Assembly: GCA_031551145.1 (NCBI GenBank)
Contig: JAVBNZ010000067.1
Span: forward strand, 1 to 38,895
Source of the DNA: WRKB01 sp031551145
GTDB lineage: Bacteria > Desulfobacterota > Desulfovibrionia > Desulfovibrionales > Desulfovibrionaceae
Direction: 5' to 3'
Length of the DNA: 38,895 nt
The first letter of the stretch is position 1, and each line of letters starts with the position of its first letter. The notes under the pieces were generated by a model. It was not told the origin of the DNA and did no database searches. It was given only the letters and a program-made list of their open reading frames with translations. Of the stretch, positions 14,801-22,274 are shown in pieces. The translations under genes and the position numbers were made by a program.

Positions 14801-14960
14801 CGGACGCGCCGGGATAAAAGGCGTTGATGCGCACTTCGGGCAGCACGATGCTCGGGTATTGGGCCACCGGCAGGGTCAGCACGGCCATAAGGCCGCCCAG
14901 CATGACGATGATGGCGATAACGCAGGCGAAAATGGGGCGTTCTATGAAAAATCGGGCCAT
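11817..14960 (-). CDS. RND multidrug efflux pump, AcrB/MexB type (HAE1)
   Basis: A 1047-residue inner-membrane proton-driven pump, the usual AcrB length (1049 in E. coli). MARFFIERPIFACVIAIIVM is the standard N-terminus. Proton-relay residues are present: the Asp pair in GLLVDDAIVVVENVERVMKE (TM4) and the Lys in IIGLSAKNAILIVEFAE (TM10). Twelve transmembrane helices flank two large periplasmic loops. The start at 14960 has AGGAG about eight bases upstream; the frame is open for another 21 codons, but these are not pump-like and lie toward the structured repeat. It follows the adaptor gene by 195 bp, a gap holding a three-hairpin repeat, and precedes tetR. No outer-membrane TolC-type gene is in the window, so the pump must borrow one from elsewhere. 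Confidence 0.95.
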   Translation of the reverse strand: MARFFIERPIFACVIAIIVMLGGLMAVLTLPVAQYPSIVLPEVRINAFYPGASAETVDSTVTQIVEQNMNGIDNMLYMSSNSDSSGRAEIKLTFAAGTNDDIAQVQAQNKLQLATPQLPLEVQQQGISVTKSTTTFLMVIGFYSADGKMNDSDISDYVASNLKDGLARVPGVGQVELFGSPKAMRIWVEPAKLTNYALTIGDIAAALRAQNVQVSAGQLGGLPSVDRQQLNAAIGVQDRLRSPEEFRSILLRVNPDGSELRLGDVARVELGQESYEASGFYNGKPAAGVAISLATGANAIKTSEAVKAKIDSFRDFFPPGLEVVYPYDTTPFVILSIKDVCKTLAEAIVLVVLVMFVFLQNFRATLIPALAVPVVLLGTFGVLSLAGFSINTLTMFGMVLAIGLLVDDAIVVVENVERVMKEEKLSAKEATKKSMSQITSALVGIAMVLSAVFVPMAFFGGSTGAIYRQFSITIVASMALSVLVALSLTPALCASILRPHEKRPGGKHRAQGGLFGGFNRGLHRAMRGYDRTVAKILAHRGRPLAVYGVVIALVVGLFLYLPKGFLPDEDQGVVMVMVQLPSGAAQSRSMEVLREVERYFVENEKEVVESIFDVAGFSFAGRGQNAAVGFVMLKDWSLRKKASAKAPAVAARAMAHFSEVRDARIYVLVPPAVAEMGNSSGFDVQLQDRAGLGHAALMAARDQFLGLTASEKYSPVIAYARPNGQEDATEYRIRVDKSKARALGVSLTDIYETLQTGWGSSYINDFVDKGRVKKVYMQAEAHARMVPEDLDKWFVRNSFGGMVPFSAFLFKTDPWISASPRLERFNGLPALELLGEPVPGKSTGQAMAAVEEIAKELPRGIGFEWTGISLQEKQSGDQAPILYALSLLVVFLCLAALYESWSIPFSVMLTVPIGILGVQLAAALFGQVNDVYFQVGFLTIIGLSAKNAILIVEFAESMRRQGVALFEATRRACMLRLRPILMTSLAFGLGVLPLALSSGAGSGSQNAIGIGIVGGMITTTLLGIFFTPLFYVLVRSIAGKDKRAAKE

Positions 14961-15002
14961 ACTACCGCTCCTGGAGCATATTAATTTTGAGACGTTCCAC
15001 TC

Positions 15003-15098
15003 GGAGTAACGGCGAAAATACATTTCGCCTACTCCTCGTGGACGCGGCCGCGCTCTCGCTGTCGGCCGTTAGAGCAATTTCATTTAAAATTGCTCTAA
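15003..15098 (-). repeat. Three-hairpin structured repeat, copy B
   Basis: Read on the minus strand it has, in order: TTAGAGCAATTT paired with its perfect complement (15098-15087 and 15080-15069), then a CGGCCG/CGGCCG stem, then GGAGTA...TACTCC (15035-15030 and 15008-15003) enclosing GGCGAAATGTATTTTCGCCG. The last core matches copy A (7499-7532), while the outer stem differs in sequence but still pairs. It sits between the adaptor and pump genes, in the direction of transcription, and could modulate or partly terminate read-through. Confidence 0.65.
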
Positions 15099-15155
15099 GC
15101 GGGAAAAATGTTTCGAAAGCGGGGCTTCCGAAACCCGCCGACCCGCTCAAAATTT

Positions 15156-16355
15156 TTATTGTGCCGCGTCGACGTTTACCGGAGTTATGACGGGCGCGGG
15201 CGCGCCCTCGCGGAAAAAGATGTTCTGAAAGCCGTCCACAATCACGCGTTCGCCTTCCTTCAGGCCTTCGGTGATCAGCCAGGCGTCGCCCAGGGTGCGC
15301 GGCGCGTTGACGAAACGGCGTTCCACCTTGTCGCCTTCGCCGACCACCAGCACGTAAGCCCGGCCGGAGGCGCCGCGGCTCACGCACTGCTGGGGCACGG
15401 AAATGCCCCGCGCCTGCTGCGCCGTGCTCAAGCGCGCCCGCACATAAACATTGGGCAGCAGTTCGAAGCGCGTGTTCTGAAATTTGATGCGCATGGTGAT
15501 GGAACCGGTGTTGCGGTTGACCGTGATATCGGAAAACTCCACCGTGCCCTTGTGATCATAGATGCTGCCGTCCTCCAGCAGCAGTTCCACATTGCCTTCC
15601 GCACCGTCCGCCCGGCGGAACACGCCGGATTCGATGTCTTTTTTCAGGCGCATGTACTCCACGCTGGACTGGGTGACATCCACGTACATGGGATCAAGCT
15701 GCTGCACCGTGGCGAGCGGATCGGCCTGACTGGCCGTGACCAGCGCCCCCTGGGTGACGTTGGATTTGCCGATGCGCCCGCTGATGGGCGAGAGCACGGT
15801 CGTTCGTGTGAGTTCTATCTGGGCGTGCTCCAACTCGGCCTCGGCAATGGCCACGTCCGCCAGGGTCTGCCCGGCGGCGGCCGCGGCGTCGTCGTAATCC
15901 TGCACGCCGATGGCCTTGGATTCCAGCATGCGCCTAGCCCGCGAGGCCCTGGCCGTGGCGGCGGCCACATTGGCCCTGGCCCGTTGCAGGGTAGCCTTGG
16001 CGCTGTTGACCCTGGCGCGGTAGAGGGCGGGATCGATCTGATACAGGGGCATGCCTTCGGTCACGTCCGCCCCTTCTTGAAACAGCCGCTCCAGAATGAT
16101 GCCGGCCACCTGGGGCCGCACTTCCGCGATAAGATAGGGGGCCGTGCGGCCGGAAAGCTCGGCCGTGATCGTGATGGGCCGGGGGTGGATGGTGATCACC
16201 CCGGCCTTGGGCGGACCGCCCGCCGCGCCGGGGGCGTCGGTACCGGGCTTGGAAGAGTCGCAGCCGGAAAAGAGCAGAACAGGCACAAGCAGCAGCGCGG
16301 CGGGCAGAAAGACCCGCCGCGCGCGCGTAAGGCGCAGAGTGGGAGGCGTCCGCAT
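15156..16355 (-). CDS. RND efflux membrane-fusion adaptor lipoprotein (AcrA/MexA type)
   Basis: A 399-residue periplasmic adaptor linking the RND pump to an outer-membrane channel. The signal sequence ends LLLVPVLLFSGCDSSKPG with a good lipobox (FSGC), so the mature protein is lipid-anchored. The order is usual: beta-barrel strand, lipoyl half-motif (PYLIAEVRPQVAGIILERLF), alpha-helical hairpin (ATLQRARANVAAATARASRA), second lipoyl half (TTVLSPISGRIGKSNVTQGA) and membrane-proximal domain (ITPVNVDAAQ at the end). The start at 16355 is set by AAGGAG eight bases upstream; an in-frame start at 16412 lies inside the promoter/operator. It is the first gene of the adaptor-pump-TetR operon. Confidence 0.93.
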   Translation of the reverse strand: MRTPPTLRLTRARRVFLPAALLLVPVLLFSGCDSSKPGTDAPGAAGGPPKAGVITIHPRPITITAELSGRTAPYLIAEVRPQVAGIILERLFQEGADVTEGMPLYQIDPALYRARVNSAKATLQRARANVAAATARASRARRMLESKAIGVQDYDDAAAAAGQTLADVAIAEAELEHAQIELTRTTVLSPISGRIGKSNVTQGALVTASQADPLATVQQLDPMYVDVTQSSVEYMRLKKDIESGVFRRADGAEGNVELLLEDGSIYDHKGTVEFSDITVNRNTGSITMRIKFQNTRFELLPNVYVRARLSTAQQARGISVPQQCVSRGASGRAYVLVVGEGDKVERRFVNAPRTLGDAWLITEGLKEGERVIVDGFQNIFFREGAPAPVITPVNVDAAQ

Positions 16356-16392
16356 ACAAAAAGCTCCTTGAGAGAAAAAATGATGCGGTGAG

Positions 16393-16422
16393 CATATAGA
16401 ATGAACGTTCATTCTATGTCAA
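16393..16422 (-). promoter_or_regulatory. Efflux operon promoter with operator in the spacer
   Basis: On the minus strand, TTGACA (16422-16417) is a perfect -35 box and TATATG (16398-16393) a fair -10 box, 18 bases apart. The spacer is almost wholly occupied by the palindrome at 16396-16417, so a bound repressor would exclude RNA polymerase. It lies about 40 bases before the adaptor start codon. Confidence 0.75.
16396..16417. promoter_or_regulatory. TetR-type operator, perfect 22-bp palindrome
   Basis: ATAGAATGAAC (16396-16406) is followed at once by its exact reverse complement (16407-16417). The GAATGAAC/GTTCATTC core resembles operators of TetR-family efflux repressors. The likely ligand is the TetR protein at 11195-11794, the last gene of the same operon. 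Confidence 0.8.
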
Positions 16423-16507
16423 GGGGAAGAGCGGAATTTTCCCAACGCAAAAAGCGGGAAGGCGCAGCCTCTCCGGAGAACGGCGTGGCTTTCGGGAGGA
16501 AACGAGA

Positions 16508-16523
16508 GGGGGCCGCAGCCCCC
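16508..16523 (-). terminator. GC hairpin after cheA
   Basis: GGGGGC and GCCCCC flank the loop CGCA, 11 bases past the cheA stop. The trailing minus-strand sequence TCTCGTTTCC is only weakly T-rich. This probably separates the chemosensory operon from the efflux promoter just downstream. Confidence 0.55.
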
Positions 16524-16534
16524 CTGAAGCAAGG

Positions 16535-19480
16535 CTACCCTATGCCCTTGGACGTGGCCATAAGATAGATTTCGTGCGGGTCGAGAATGAGAATGACGGA
16601 GCCGTCGCCCATGATCGTCGCGCCGGAGATGCCTTTGAGGTCGCCCAGATAGGCTCCGAGCGGCTTGATGACGATTTCCTGCCGTTCGAGCAGGCGGTCG
16701 ACAACCAGGCCGAGCCGGCGCTCGTTGTCGTGAATGACGACCACGGAGAGCACGTCGGGCAGTTCGTCGTAGGTTTTGGGCCGGCCGAGCATTTCGGCAA
16801 GTTCGACGATGCCGAGCACTTCGCCGCGCAGGGTCACGGCCTTGCGGCCCTTCATGTCGGTGAGGCGCACGGATTCGATCTTCGTGGTTTCGGAAACCGC
16901 ATCCAGGGGAATGGCGTACATTTCACCGGAAACATTGACCATGAGCGCGTCGATGATGGCCAGCGTGAGCGGCAGCAGCAGGGTGAAGCGGGTGCCCTTG
17001 CCCACTTCGGACGAGATGCTCACGCTGCCTTTGAGGTTTTTGATGTTGGTGCGCACCACGTCCATGCCCACGCCGCGGCCGGAGATGTCGGTGATGGTTT
17101 CGGCCGAGGAGAAGCCGGGGGCAAAAATAAGCTCCATGGCTTCGCGCTCGTCGAGCTGGCGCGCTTCGTCCGGCGTGATGATGCCCTTGCGTATGGCGAC
17201 TTCGCGCATTTTGTCGGGGTCTATGCCCTTGCCGTCGTCTTCGATCTCTATGGCTACGGAATTGCCCTTGTGGTAGGCGCGCAGCACCACGCGGCCCTTG
17301 ACCGGCTTGCCCCCGGCGATGCGTTCGGCTTCCGGCTCCACGCCGTGGTCAACGGAGTTACGGATGAGATGGACGAGCGGATCGCCGATAACCTCGACCA
17401 CGCTCTTGTCCAGTTCGGTTTCATCGCCCTCGAGGACAAGATCGACTTCTTTGCCGCTTTTGCGGGAAAGATCGCGCACAAGGCGCGGAAAGCGCGAGAA
17501 CACCGAACCCACGGGCACCATGCGCACCTTCATGATCGTGTCCTGAAGGTCGTCGGAGATGCGCGCCATGGCATAGGTGGTTTCAGACAGGCTTTGCGCC
17601 ACCTCGTTGATGTTGACGTCCTCGCCGCTTTCCTCAAGCCGGCGGGCGATGAGCGAATAACGGTTGCGGTTGATGATCAGCTCGCCGATGAGGTTCATGA
17701 GGTGGTCGAGTTTTTCGTGATCCACGCGGATGGTGGTGGACGCCTTGGAAGGCTCGCCCGGCGCGCCGGCGGCCGCCGCCGGAGGCGCGGCCGGAGCCTT
17801 GGCCGGAGCCGCGGGGGCCTTTGGGGCAGCGGGTGCTGCCGGCTTGGGCGCGGCAGGCGCGGGCCTGGGGGCGGCTTTGGGTTCCGGGGCCGGCTGCGCG
17901 GCGGACGGAGCGGGAGTTTGGGCCGGAGCGGGCGCGGGTTTCGGCGTTTCGGCCGGAGCGGCTTTCACTGCGGGTGGGGGCGTCGGCTCGGCTGCGGGCT
18001 TGGCTTCGGGAACCTGCCCGGCCGGGGCCGCCGCGGCGAGCTTGGCGACTTCTTTGTCGATGATTTCCAGGATGATGCTGAATTCCTGCGAGAGCAGATC
18101 GAGCATCAGGCCGAAGTCCATGTCCGTGGAGCGGGCCTTGTCCACGATGCCGGCGGTGCGCTCGGCGTACACTTTGGCTTCCTGAATGCCCATGAAGCTG
18201 CACGCGTTCTGCACGGCCACCAGGGAGCGGTAGAGGGCGCTGATGCTGTCCTTGTCGTTGCCGTCCTTGGTGAGCAGAGCTTTGGCGGATTGAAAAATCT
18301 CCGCCTGCTGGAGCACGGTTTTGCGGAAGGCTTCGAGATCGTCGTCGTCCCGCATGGGGATGATGGCGGGCGCGTTGCTTTCTTCGGCGCCTTTTTCGGC
18401 TTTGGCTCCGGCCGGGGGAATCGGGGGGGGGGCGGCGGAGGCGGCAGGGGCGGCGCGCAGCCCTTCGGGCAGGGCGATTTCCCCGCCGGCCACGGCCAGG
18501 CGCAAGCGGGCGAGGGTTTCGGCCGTGTCGAACGGTGTGACCGTGCCTTCGGCGACGTCGATGTTGTTGATCAGGGCTTCCATCATGTCCACCACCAGCA
18601 GAAGCAGATCGATCAGCTCGTGCGTGGCGGGCATTTCGCCCCGGCGGACGTTGTTGAGCAGGGTTTCGGCCTCGTGGGTGAGGCTGTTGAGTTCCGCAAA
18701 GGCGATGATGCCGCTGTTGCCCTTGAGGTTGTGGAAATAGCGGAAGATGTCGTTGACCAGCTCGTCCTGCCCTTCCGGTTGTTCTTCCAGGCTTAAGAGA
18801 CCGGTGTTCAGATTTTCAACGATTTCGCGCGCCTCGTCGACAAAGTCCTTGAGGTGGCTTTCGCCGAAGGCCGTGAGTTTGTAGGGGATCTGGCGCGCAA
18901 GGCCCTGTATCCATTCCTTGGCGCTTATGGCGGGCATGGCGATATCGTCTTCCCCGGGCGCGCGCTGTTTGGCTTCGGCGGGCGCGTGCTCCTCCTGAGC
19001 GGCTTCCTCCGCCTCGGGCTCATCGGATTTTTCGGGTTCGGCGGGCGCGGGCCGGACGGGGGCGGGGCGGGGGGGCGCGGCCGATTCTCCGGCCATAATG
19101 GCGTTGATCTGCTCCACGATATGGTCGGTTTCCACATCGCCTTCGGTGTTGGTTGTCTCCAGGCTGTCGATCATCTGGCGCAGGGCGTCGGTGGAGGCCA
19201 GGATGATGTCCATGATTTCCGAAGTGACGACCATGTCGCCCTTGCGCAATTCATCGAGGATATTCTCGCACTTGTGTGCCAAACTGTTCATTTTGTTGAG
19301 GCCGAGAAAACCGGAAGCTCCTTTCAGCGAATGCATGGGCCGGAAAATATCGTTGAGCAAACCGAGGTTGTCCGGGGTTTTCTCCAATTCCAGCAGATTG
19401 GGCTCTATGGTCTCAAGGTGCTCTTTGGCTTCGATGATGAAATCGGCAAAGAGCTCCGCATCCATGAAATCCTGGCTCAT
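16535..19480 (-). CDS. cheA: Chemotaxis histidine kinase CheA with multiple HPt domains
   Basis: A 981-residue kinase, longer than the roughly 650 residues usual for CheA. HPt1 carries H50 in MHSLKGASGFLG and HPt2 carries H250 in FHNLKGNSGIIAF. A third HPt-like region at about 385-480 has LYRSLVAVQNACSFMGI, where the His is Val (residue 421) and the Lys-Gly are Gln-Asn, so it cannot be phosphorylated there. An Ala/Pro linker spans about 485-580. Then come the dimerisation helices (about 583-650), the ATPase domain with the N box HLIRNSVDHGVE (704-715), DDGKGID (748-754), GRGVGMDVV (801-809) and GKGTRFTLLLPLTL (827-840), and a C-terminal CheW-like domain (about 845-975). It is the last gene of the operon, 82 bp after cheY, with GAGGA upstream of the ATG. 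It phosphorylates CheY and CheB in response to receptors encoded elsewhere. Confidence 0.95.
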   Translation of the reverse strand: MSQDFMDAELFADFIIEAKEHLETIEPNLLELEKTPDNLGLLNDIFRPMHSLKGASGFLGLNKMNSLAHKCENILDELRKGDMVVTSEIMDIILASTDALRQMIDSLETTNTEGDVETDHIVEQINAIMAGESAAPPRPAPVRPAPAEPEKSDEPEAEEAAQEEHAPAEAKQRAPGEDDIAMPAISAKEWIQGLARQIPYKLTAFGESHLKDFVDEAREIVENLNTGLLSLEEQPEGQDELVNDIFRYFHNLKGNSGIIAFAELNSLTHEAETLLNNVRRGEMPATHELIDLLLLVVDMMEALINNIDVAEGTVTPFDTAETLARLRLAVAGGEIALPEGLRAAPAASAAPPPIPPAGAKAEKGAEESNAPAIIPMRDDDDLEAFRKTVLQQAEIFQSAKALLTKDGNDKDSISALYRSLVAVQNACSFMGIQEAKVYAERTAGIVDKARSTDMDFGLMLDLLSQEFSIILEIIDKEVAKLAAAAPAGQVPEAKPAAEPTPPPAVKAAPAETPKPAPAPAQTPAPSAAQPAPEPKAAPRPAPAAPKPAAPAAPKAPAAPAKAPAAPPAAAAGAPGEPSKASTTIRVDHEKLDHLMNLIGELIINRNRYSLIARRLEESGEDVNINEVAQSLSETTYAMARISDDLQDTIMKVRMVPVGSVFSRFPRLVRDLSRKSGKEVDLVLEGDETELDKSVVEVIGDPLVHLIRNSVDHGVEPEAERIAGGKPVKGRVVLRAYHKGNSVAIEIEDDGKGIDPDKMREVAIRKGIITPDEARQLDEREAMELIFAPGFSSAETITDISGRGVGMDVVRTNIKNLKGSVSISSEVGKGTRFTLLLPLTLAIIDALMVNVSGEMYAIPLDAVSETTKIESVRLTDMKGRKAVTLRGEVLGIVELAEMLGRPKTYDELPDVLSVVVIHDNERRLGLVVDRLLERQEIVIKPLGAYLGDLKGISGATIMGDGSVILILDPHEIYLMATSKGIG

Positions 19481-19562
19481 ATGCTGTCCTCGGCTGTTCG
19501 GGCCCGCCCGGCCCCGGTTGTCGGCGTTCGCCGCGCGGGGCGCGGCGTATGTAAGATATCGG

Positions 19563-19931
19563 CTATCCCAGCAACATCTTTACGTTGCGGATCATTTTCG
19601 CCGGTTCGGCGGGTTTGACCATATAGAGATTGGCGCCCAGGCTCATGCCCGTGGCGATGTCTTTTTCCTTGCCTTCGGTGGAGAGAACGATGACGGGCAC
19701 GTCTTTGTAGGCGTCCTGTTCGCGCAGGGTTTTGATGAAGGTAAACCCGTCCATGCGCGGCATGTTGACGTCGGACACGATGAGATCCACATGCTCCATG
19801 CCGTAGAGCTTTTCCAACGCGTCGAGTCCGTCTTCGGCGGTGGTGACCTTGAATCCCTCGGATTTCATGACGAAGGCGAGAAGGTTGCGTATGGTCTTCG
19901 AGTCATCGACAATCATTATATGTTTACTCAT
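19563..19931 (-). CDS. cheY: CheY-type single-domain response regulator
   Basis: A 122-residue receiver domain with no output domain. The acidic pair D9-D10 (IMIVDDSKTIR), the phospho-acceptor D54 (IVSDVNMPRMDGF), S84 (VIVLSTEG) and K106 (YMVKPAEP) are all in place, and Y103 is at the switch position, so it should be active. In flagellar chemotaxis it binds the motor switch; here the target is not shown by the context. It starts at 19931, nine bases after the cheW stop, with AGGATAAAG as a weak ribosome site. Confidence 0.93.
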   Translation of the reverse strand: MSKHIMIVDDSKTIRNLLAFVMKSEGFKVTTAEDGLDALEKLYGMEHVDLIVSDVNMPRMDGFTFIKTLREQDAYKDVPVIVLSTEGKEKDIATGMSLGANLYMVKPAEPAKMIRNVKMLLG

Positions 19932-19940
19932 GGCTTTATC

Positions 19941-20600
19941 CTAATCTTTGAGTACCTTATCGATTATCATATCCACGGAGACAATGCCCAGAATACTTTC
20001 GTTCACTTCGACAAGCCCGCAAATGTATTCCGCGCTCGCGCCGATGCGGGATTCGACATCCCACATGATCTGCTCGCGGTTGAAGGTATACATGGTGTGA
20101 ACCTTGTCGAAAACAAGCCCCACCTGAAGGCCCCTGTGCGTGCAGATGATGATGAAGCGGTTTTCGTTCCCGGTCTTTCTGCGCGTGGTGAGCAGATGGT
20201 CCAGATAAATGAGCGGCGTGACCCTGCCCCGCAGGTTGATGACCCCGGCCACATAGTCCGGCGCCATGGGGAGGAGCACGGGCGGCACATAGCGCAGCAC
20301 TTCGTTCACGGCCGGCGTGGGAATAAGATAGACCTGCGCATCCAGATAGAAGGCCACCATCTGCACGGTCGGCATGGCCTTGAGCTGCTCCTGAAGCGAA
20401 GGCTCGACCGGGGCCGCGGCCTGCTCTTCCGTCGGGACCGCGCCGCCGGCCGGCGCGTCGGGCTCAAGTCCGAGCGTGCGCAACGCCTGGACGCCGACAT
20501 ACTTTTCAATGAAGGCCTGTTCCGCGCCGCTGAGTGAGCGCGCTTCCTCTGAAGGCGCGAAAGACTGGGCCTGGAGATATTCTTCGGGTTTCATCGTCAC
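19941..20600 (-). CDS. cheW: CheW-domain coupling protein with N-terminal extension (possibly ParP-like)
   Basis: A 219-residue protein whose last 145 or so residues form a CheW fold: VQMVAFYLDAQVYLIPTPAV, then GVINLRGRVTPLIYLDHLLT and IIICTHRGLQVGLVFDKVHT. CheW links receptors to CheA in the signalling array. The N-terminal 75 residues (YLQAQSFAPSEEARSLSGAE, EKYVGVQALRTLGLEPDA, then an Ala/Pro linker) are extra compared with plain CheW. Because it lies directly after a ParA/ParC-like gene, it may act like ParP, which joins a CheW-like domain to array positioning; this is inference. The start is GTG at 20600, overlapping the ParA stop (GTGA); ATG at 20594 is an alternative two codons on. Confidence 0.88.
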   Translation of the reverse strand: MTMKPEEYLQAQSFAPSEEARSLSGAEQAFIEKYVGVQALRTLGLEPDAPAGGAVPTEEQAAAPVEPSLQEQLKAMPTVQMVAFYLDAQVYLIPTPAVNEVLRYVPPVLLPMAPDYVAGVINLRGRVTPLIYLDHLLTTRRKTGNENRFIIICTHRGLQVGLVFDKVHTMYTFNREQIMWDVESRIGASAEYICGLVEVNESILGIVSVDMIIDKVLKD

Positions 20601-21370
20601 AGCACCATTATTTCCCGTGCCAGAGCCTCATAGGCCAAGGCGCCGCGGCTCTGGGGGTCGAGGTCGTACACCACGCAACCCTGTGCGCTGGCTTCGCGCA
20701 GGCGGGTGTCTATGCCTATAATCGTGTCGAACACGGCTGTTCCCATTTTTTCCCGCACCAGTTCCAGCACGCGGGTGCAGGCCCGGGTGCGTTTGTCGTA
20801 CATGGTCGGCAGGGCCATATATCTTACGGGCATGGGCAACACTTTATTCAGGGTACGCATGGTGTCGAACAGCAATTTCAATCCGTACAGGGCCAGAAAA
20901 TCCGTTTGGATGGGTATGATCAGCAAATCACAGGCAACAAGAGCATTTACAAGCAATATGCCCACATGGGGAGGGCAGTCCAGCAGTATGTAGTCATAGT
21001 CGTCGCGAACGACGCGCAAGGCGCCGGCAAGCAGCGAACCCTTGTTTTTGCGGTCGCGCAGGTCGATTTCCAGTTCCGAGAGCCGTATGCTGGCCGGCGC
21101 GATATACAGGTTCGGCTGTGCGACCTCGGTTATGATGTTCTTCCACAGTTCCGGGTAATGCTCCTCTTCCGCAAGAAAGAGGTCATACAGCGTGTATTCG
21201 CGGCTTTCCGGATAGAGCCGCATGTGGAGCGAGGCGCAGGCGTGCGGGTCGAGGTCGAGCACCAGCACCTTTTTTCCCGCCCTGGTCAGGGCTGTGCCCA
21301 GCGTCAGAGTTGTGGTTGTTTTTCCTACGCCTCCTTTCTGGTTGGCTATGGCAAGTGTCTTGACGCTCAT
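20597..21370 (-). CDS. ParA/MinD-family ATPase, ParC-like
   Basis: A 257-residue P-loop ATPase. The deviant Walker A KGGVGKTTTT lies at residues 12-21 with the signature Lys. VLVLDLDPHACAS and YDYILLDCPPHVGILLVNAL are the switch I/Walker A' and Walker B regions. Such proteins form ATP-dependent gradients or dimers that position chromosomes, plasmids or cell structures. No ParB gene is adjacent and the gene sits inside a che operon, which fits the ParC subgroup that places chemoreceptor arrays at poles or divides them between daughter cells. The start at 21370 has GGAG nine bases upstream. It lies 19 bp after cheR and overlaps cheW. Confidence 0.9.
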   Translation of the reverse strand: MSVKTLAIANQKGGVGKTTTTLTLGTALTRAGKKVLVLDLDPHACASLHMRLYPESREYTLYDLFLAEEEHYPELWKNIITEVAQPNLYIAPASIRLSELEIDLRDRKNKGSLLAGALRVVRDDYDYILLDCPPHVGILLVNALVACDLLIIPIQTDFLALYGLKLLFDTMRTLNKVLPMPVRYMALPTMYDKRTRACTRVLELVREKMGTAVFDTIIGIDTRLREASAQGCVVYDLDPQSRGALAYEALAREIMVL

Positions 21371-21389
21371 GCCGGCGCGCTCCCCCTGC

Positions 21390-22274
21390 CTACCCTTTGC
21401 GATAGACGATGGTGCCCTTGTGGTGTTCGGGCTTGAAGGCCCTGCTGATGTTGTGCAGAGATTCCGAATGCCCGATCAGCAGGGCGCCGCCGGGCAGCAG
21501 GTTGTCGTAGAACGCGCCGATGACCCTGCGTTTCATGTCGTCGTCAAAATAGATGATGACGTTGCGGCAGAAAACGATGTGCGAGCGTTCCACGCGGGCC
21601 AGCTGCATTTTGTCGTTCAGGTTGATCTGTCCGAAAGAGACGAGATGCTTGAGTTTGGGATCAATCTTGTAGTTGACGCCGTCCTTGATGAAATATTTGG
21701 CGATAATTTCCTTGGGCGTGGTGCGCAGGGCGTATTCGCTGTACACGCCCTGGCGGGCGGAGGTCAGCACGGCTTCGGAAAGGTCGTTGGCCGTAATTTT
21801 GATGTCCCAGGCCGGCACTTCCTGCCGCAGCAGTTCGTGGAGGATGATGGCGAGAGTGTACGGCTCCTCCCCTGTGGAGCAGCCGGCCGACCAGATGCGC
21901 AGTTTTTTCCGGCCTTCTTTGCGCAGGCCGTCGGTAATGTTCTTGAGCACCACATCCTGAAAAACCTGCAGCTGCGGCGGATTGCGGTAAAAGCTCGTTT
22001 CATTGGTGGTGACCACCTCAAAAAGCCTGCTCAGTTCGGCCCGCTTGTTGGGGTCGAAGCGCAGAAAATTATAATACTCATTATAGGATTTGAGGTTGAG
22101 TTCCCGCAGGCGGCTGGCCAGCCTGTTTTCGATGAGGTATTTTCTGTTTTCCCCGATAAAGATGCCGCATTGCTGGTAGATGAAGTCCCGCAGTTGGCGG
22201 AATTCTTCATCGCTGACCTTGATGTCCCTGCTGAAGGCTGAAGTGGAGGGGAACACGGAGGAGGGTATCATCAT
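21390..22274 (-). CDS. cheR: Chemoreceptor methyltransferase CheR
   Basis: A 294-residue S-adenosylmethionine-dependent enzyme that methylates glutamates on chemoreceptors. The N-terminal helical domain has QQCGIFIGENRKYLIENRLA. The catalytic domain has VVTTNETSFYRNPPQLQVF, then WSAGCSTGEEPYTLAIILHE, the SAM-binding loop, and LARVERSHIVFCRNVIIYFD as the NVLIYF-type motif. The length is normal. The gene begins immediately after the HEAT-repeat stop codon, with no bases between, so coupling is strong. With CheB it forms the adaptation pair, implying methyl-accepting receptors elsewhere in the genome. Confidence 0.95.
   Translation of the reverse strand: MMIPSSVFPSTSAFSRDIKVSDEEFRQLRDFIYQQCGIFIGENRKYLIENRLASRLRELNLKSYNEYYNFLRFDPNKRAELSRLFEVVTTNETSFYRNPPQLQVFQDVVLKNITDGLRKEGRKKLRIWSAGCSTGEEPYTLAIILHELLRQEVPAWDIKITANDLSEAVLTSARQGVYSEYALRTTPKEIIAKYFIKDGVNYKIDPKLKHLVSFGQINLNDKMQLARVERSHIVFCRNVIIYFDDDMKRRVIGAFYDNLLPGGALLIGHSESLHNISRAFKPEHHKGTIVYRKG

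Noticed and set aside
16574..18796. Long plus-strand open frame opposite cheA (740 codons)
   Set aside because: It is an antisense shadow of a high-GC gene: composition is His/Gly/Arg-rich with no fold pattern, while the minus strand encodes a clear CheA.
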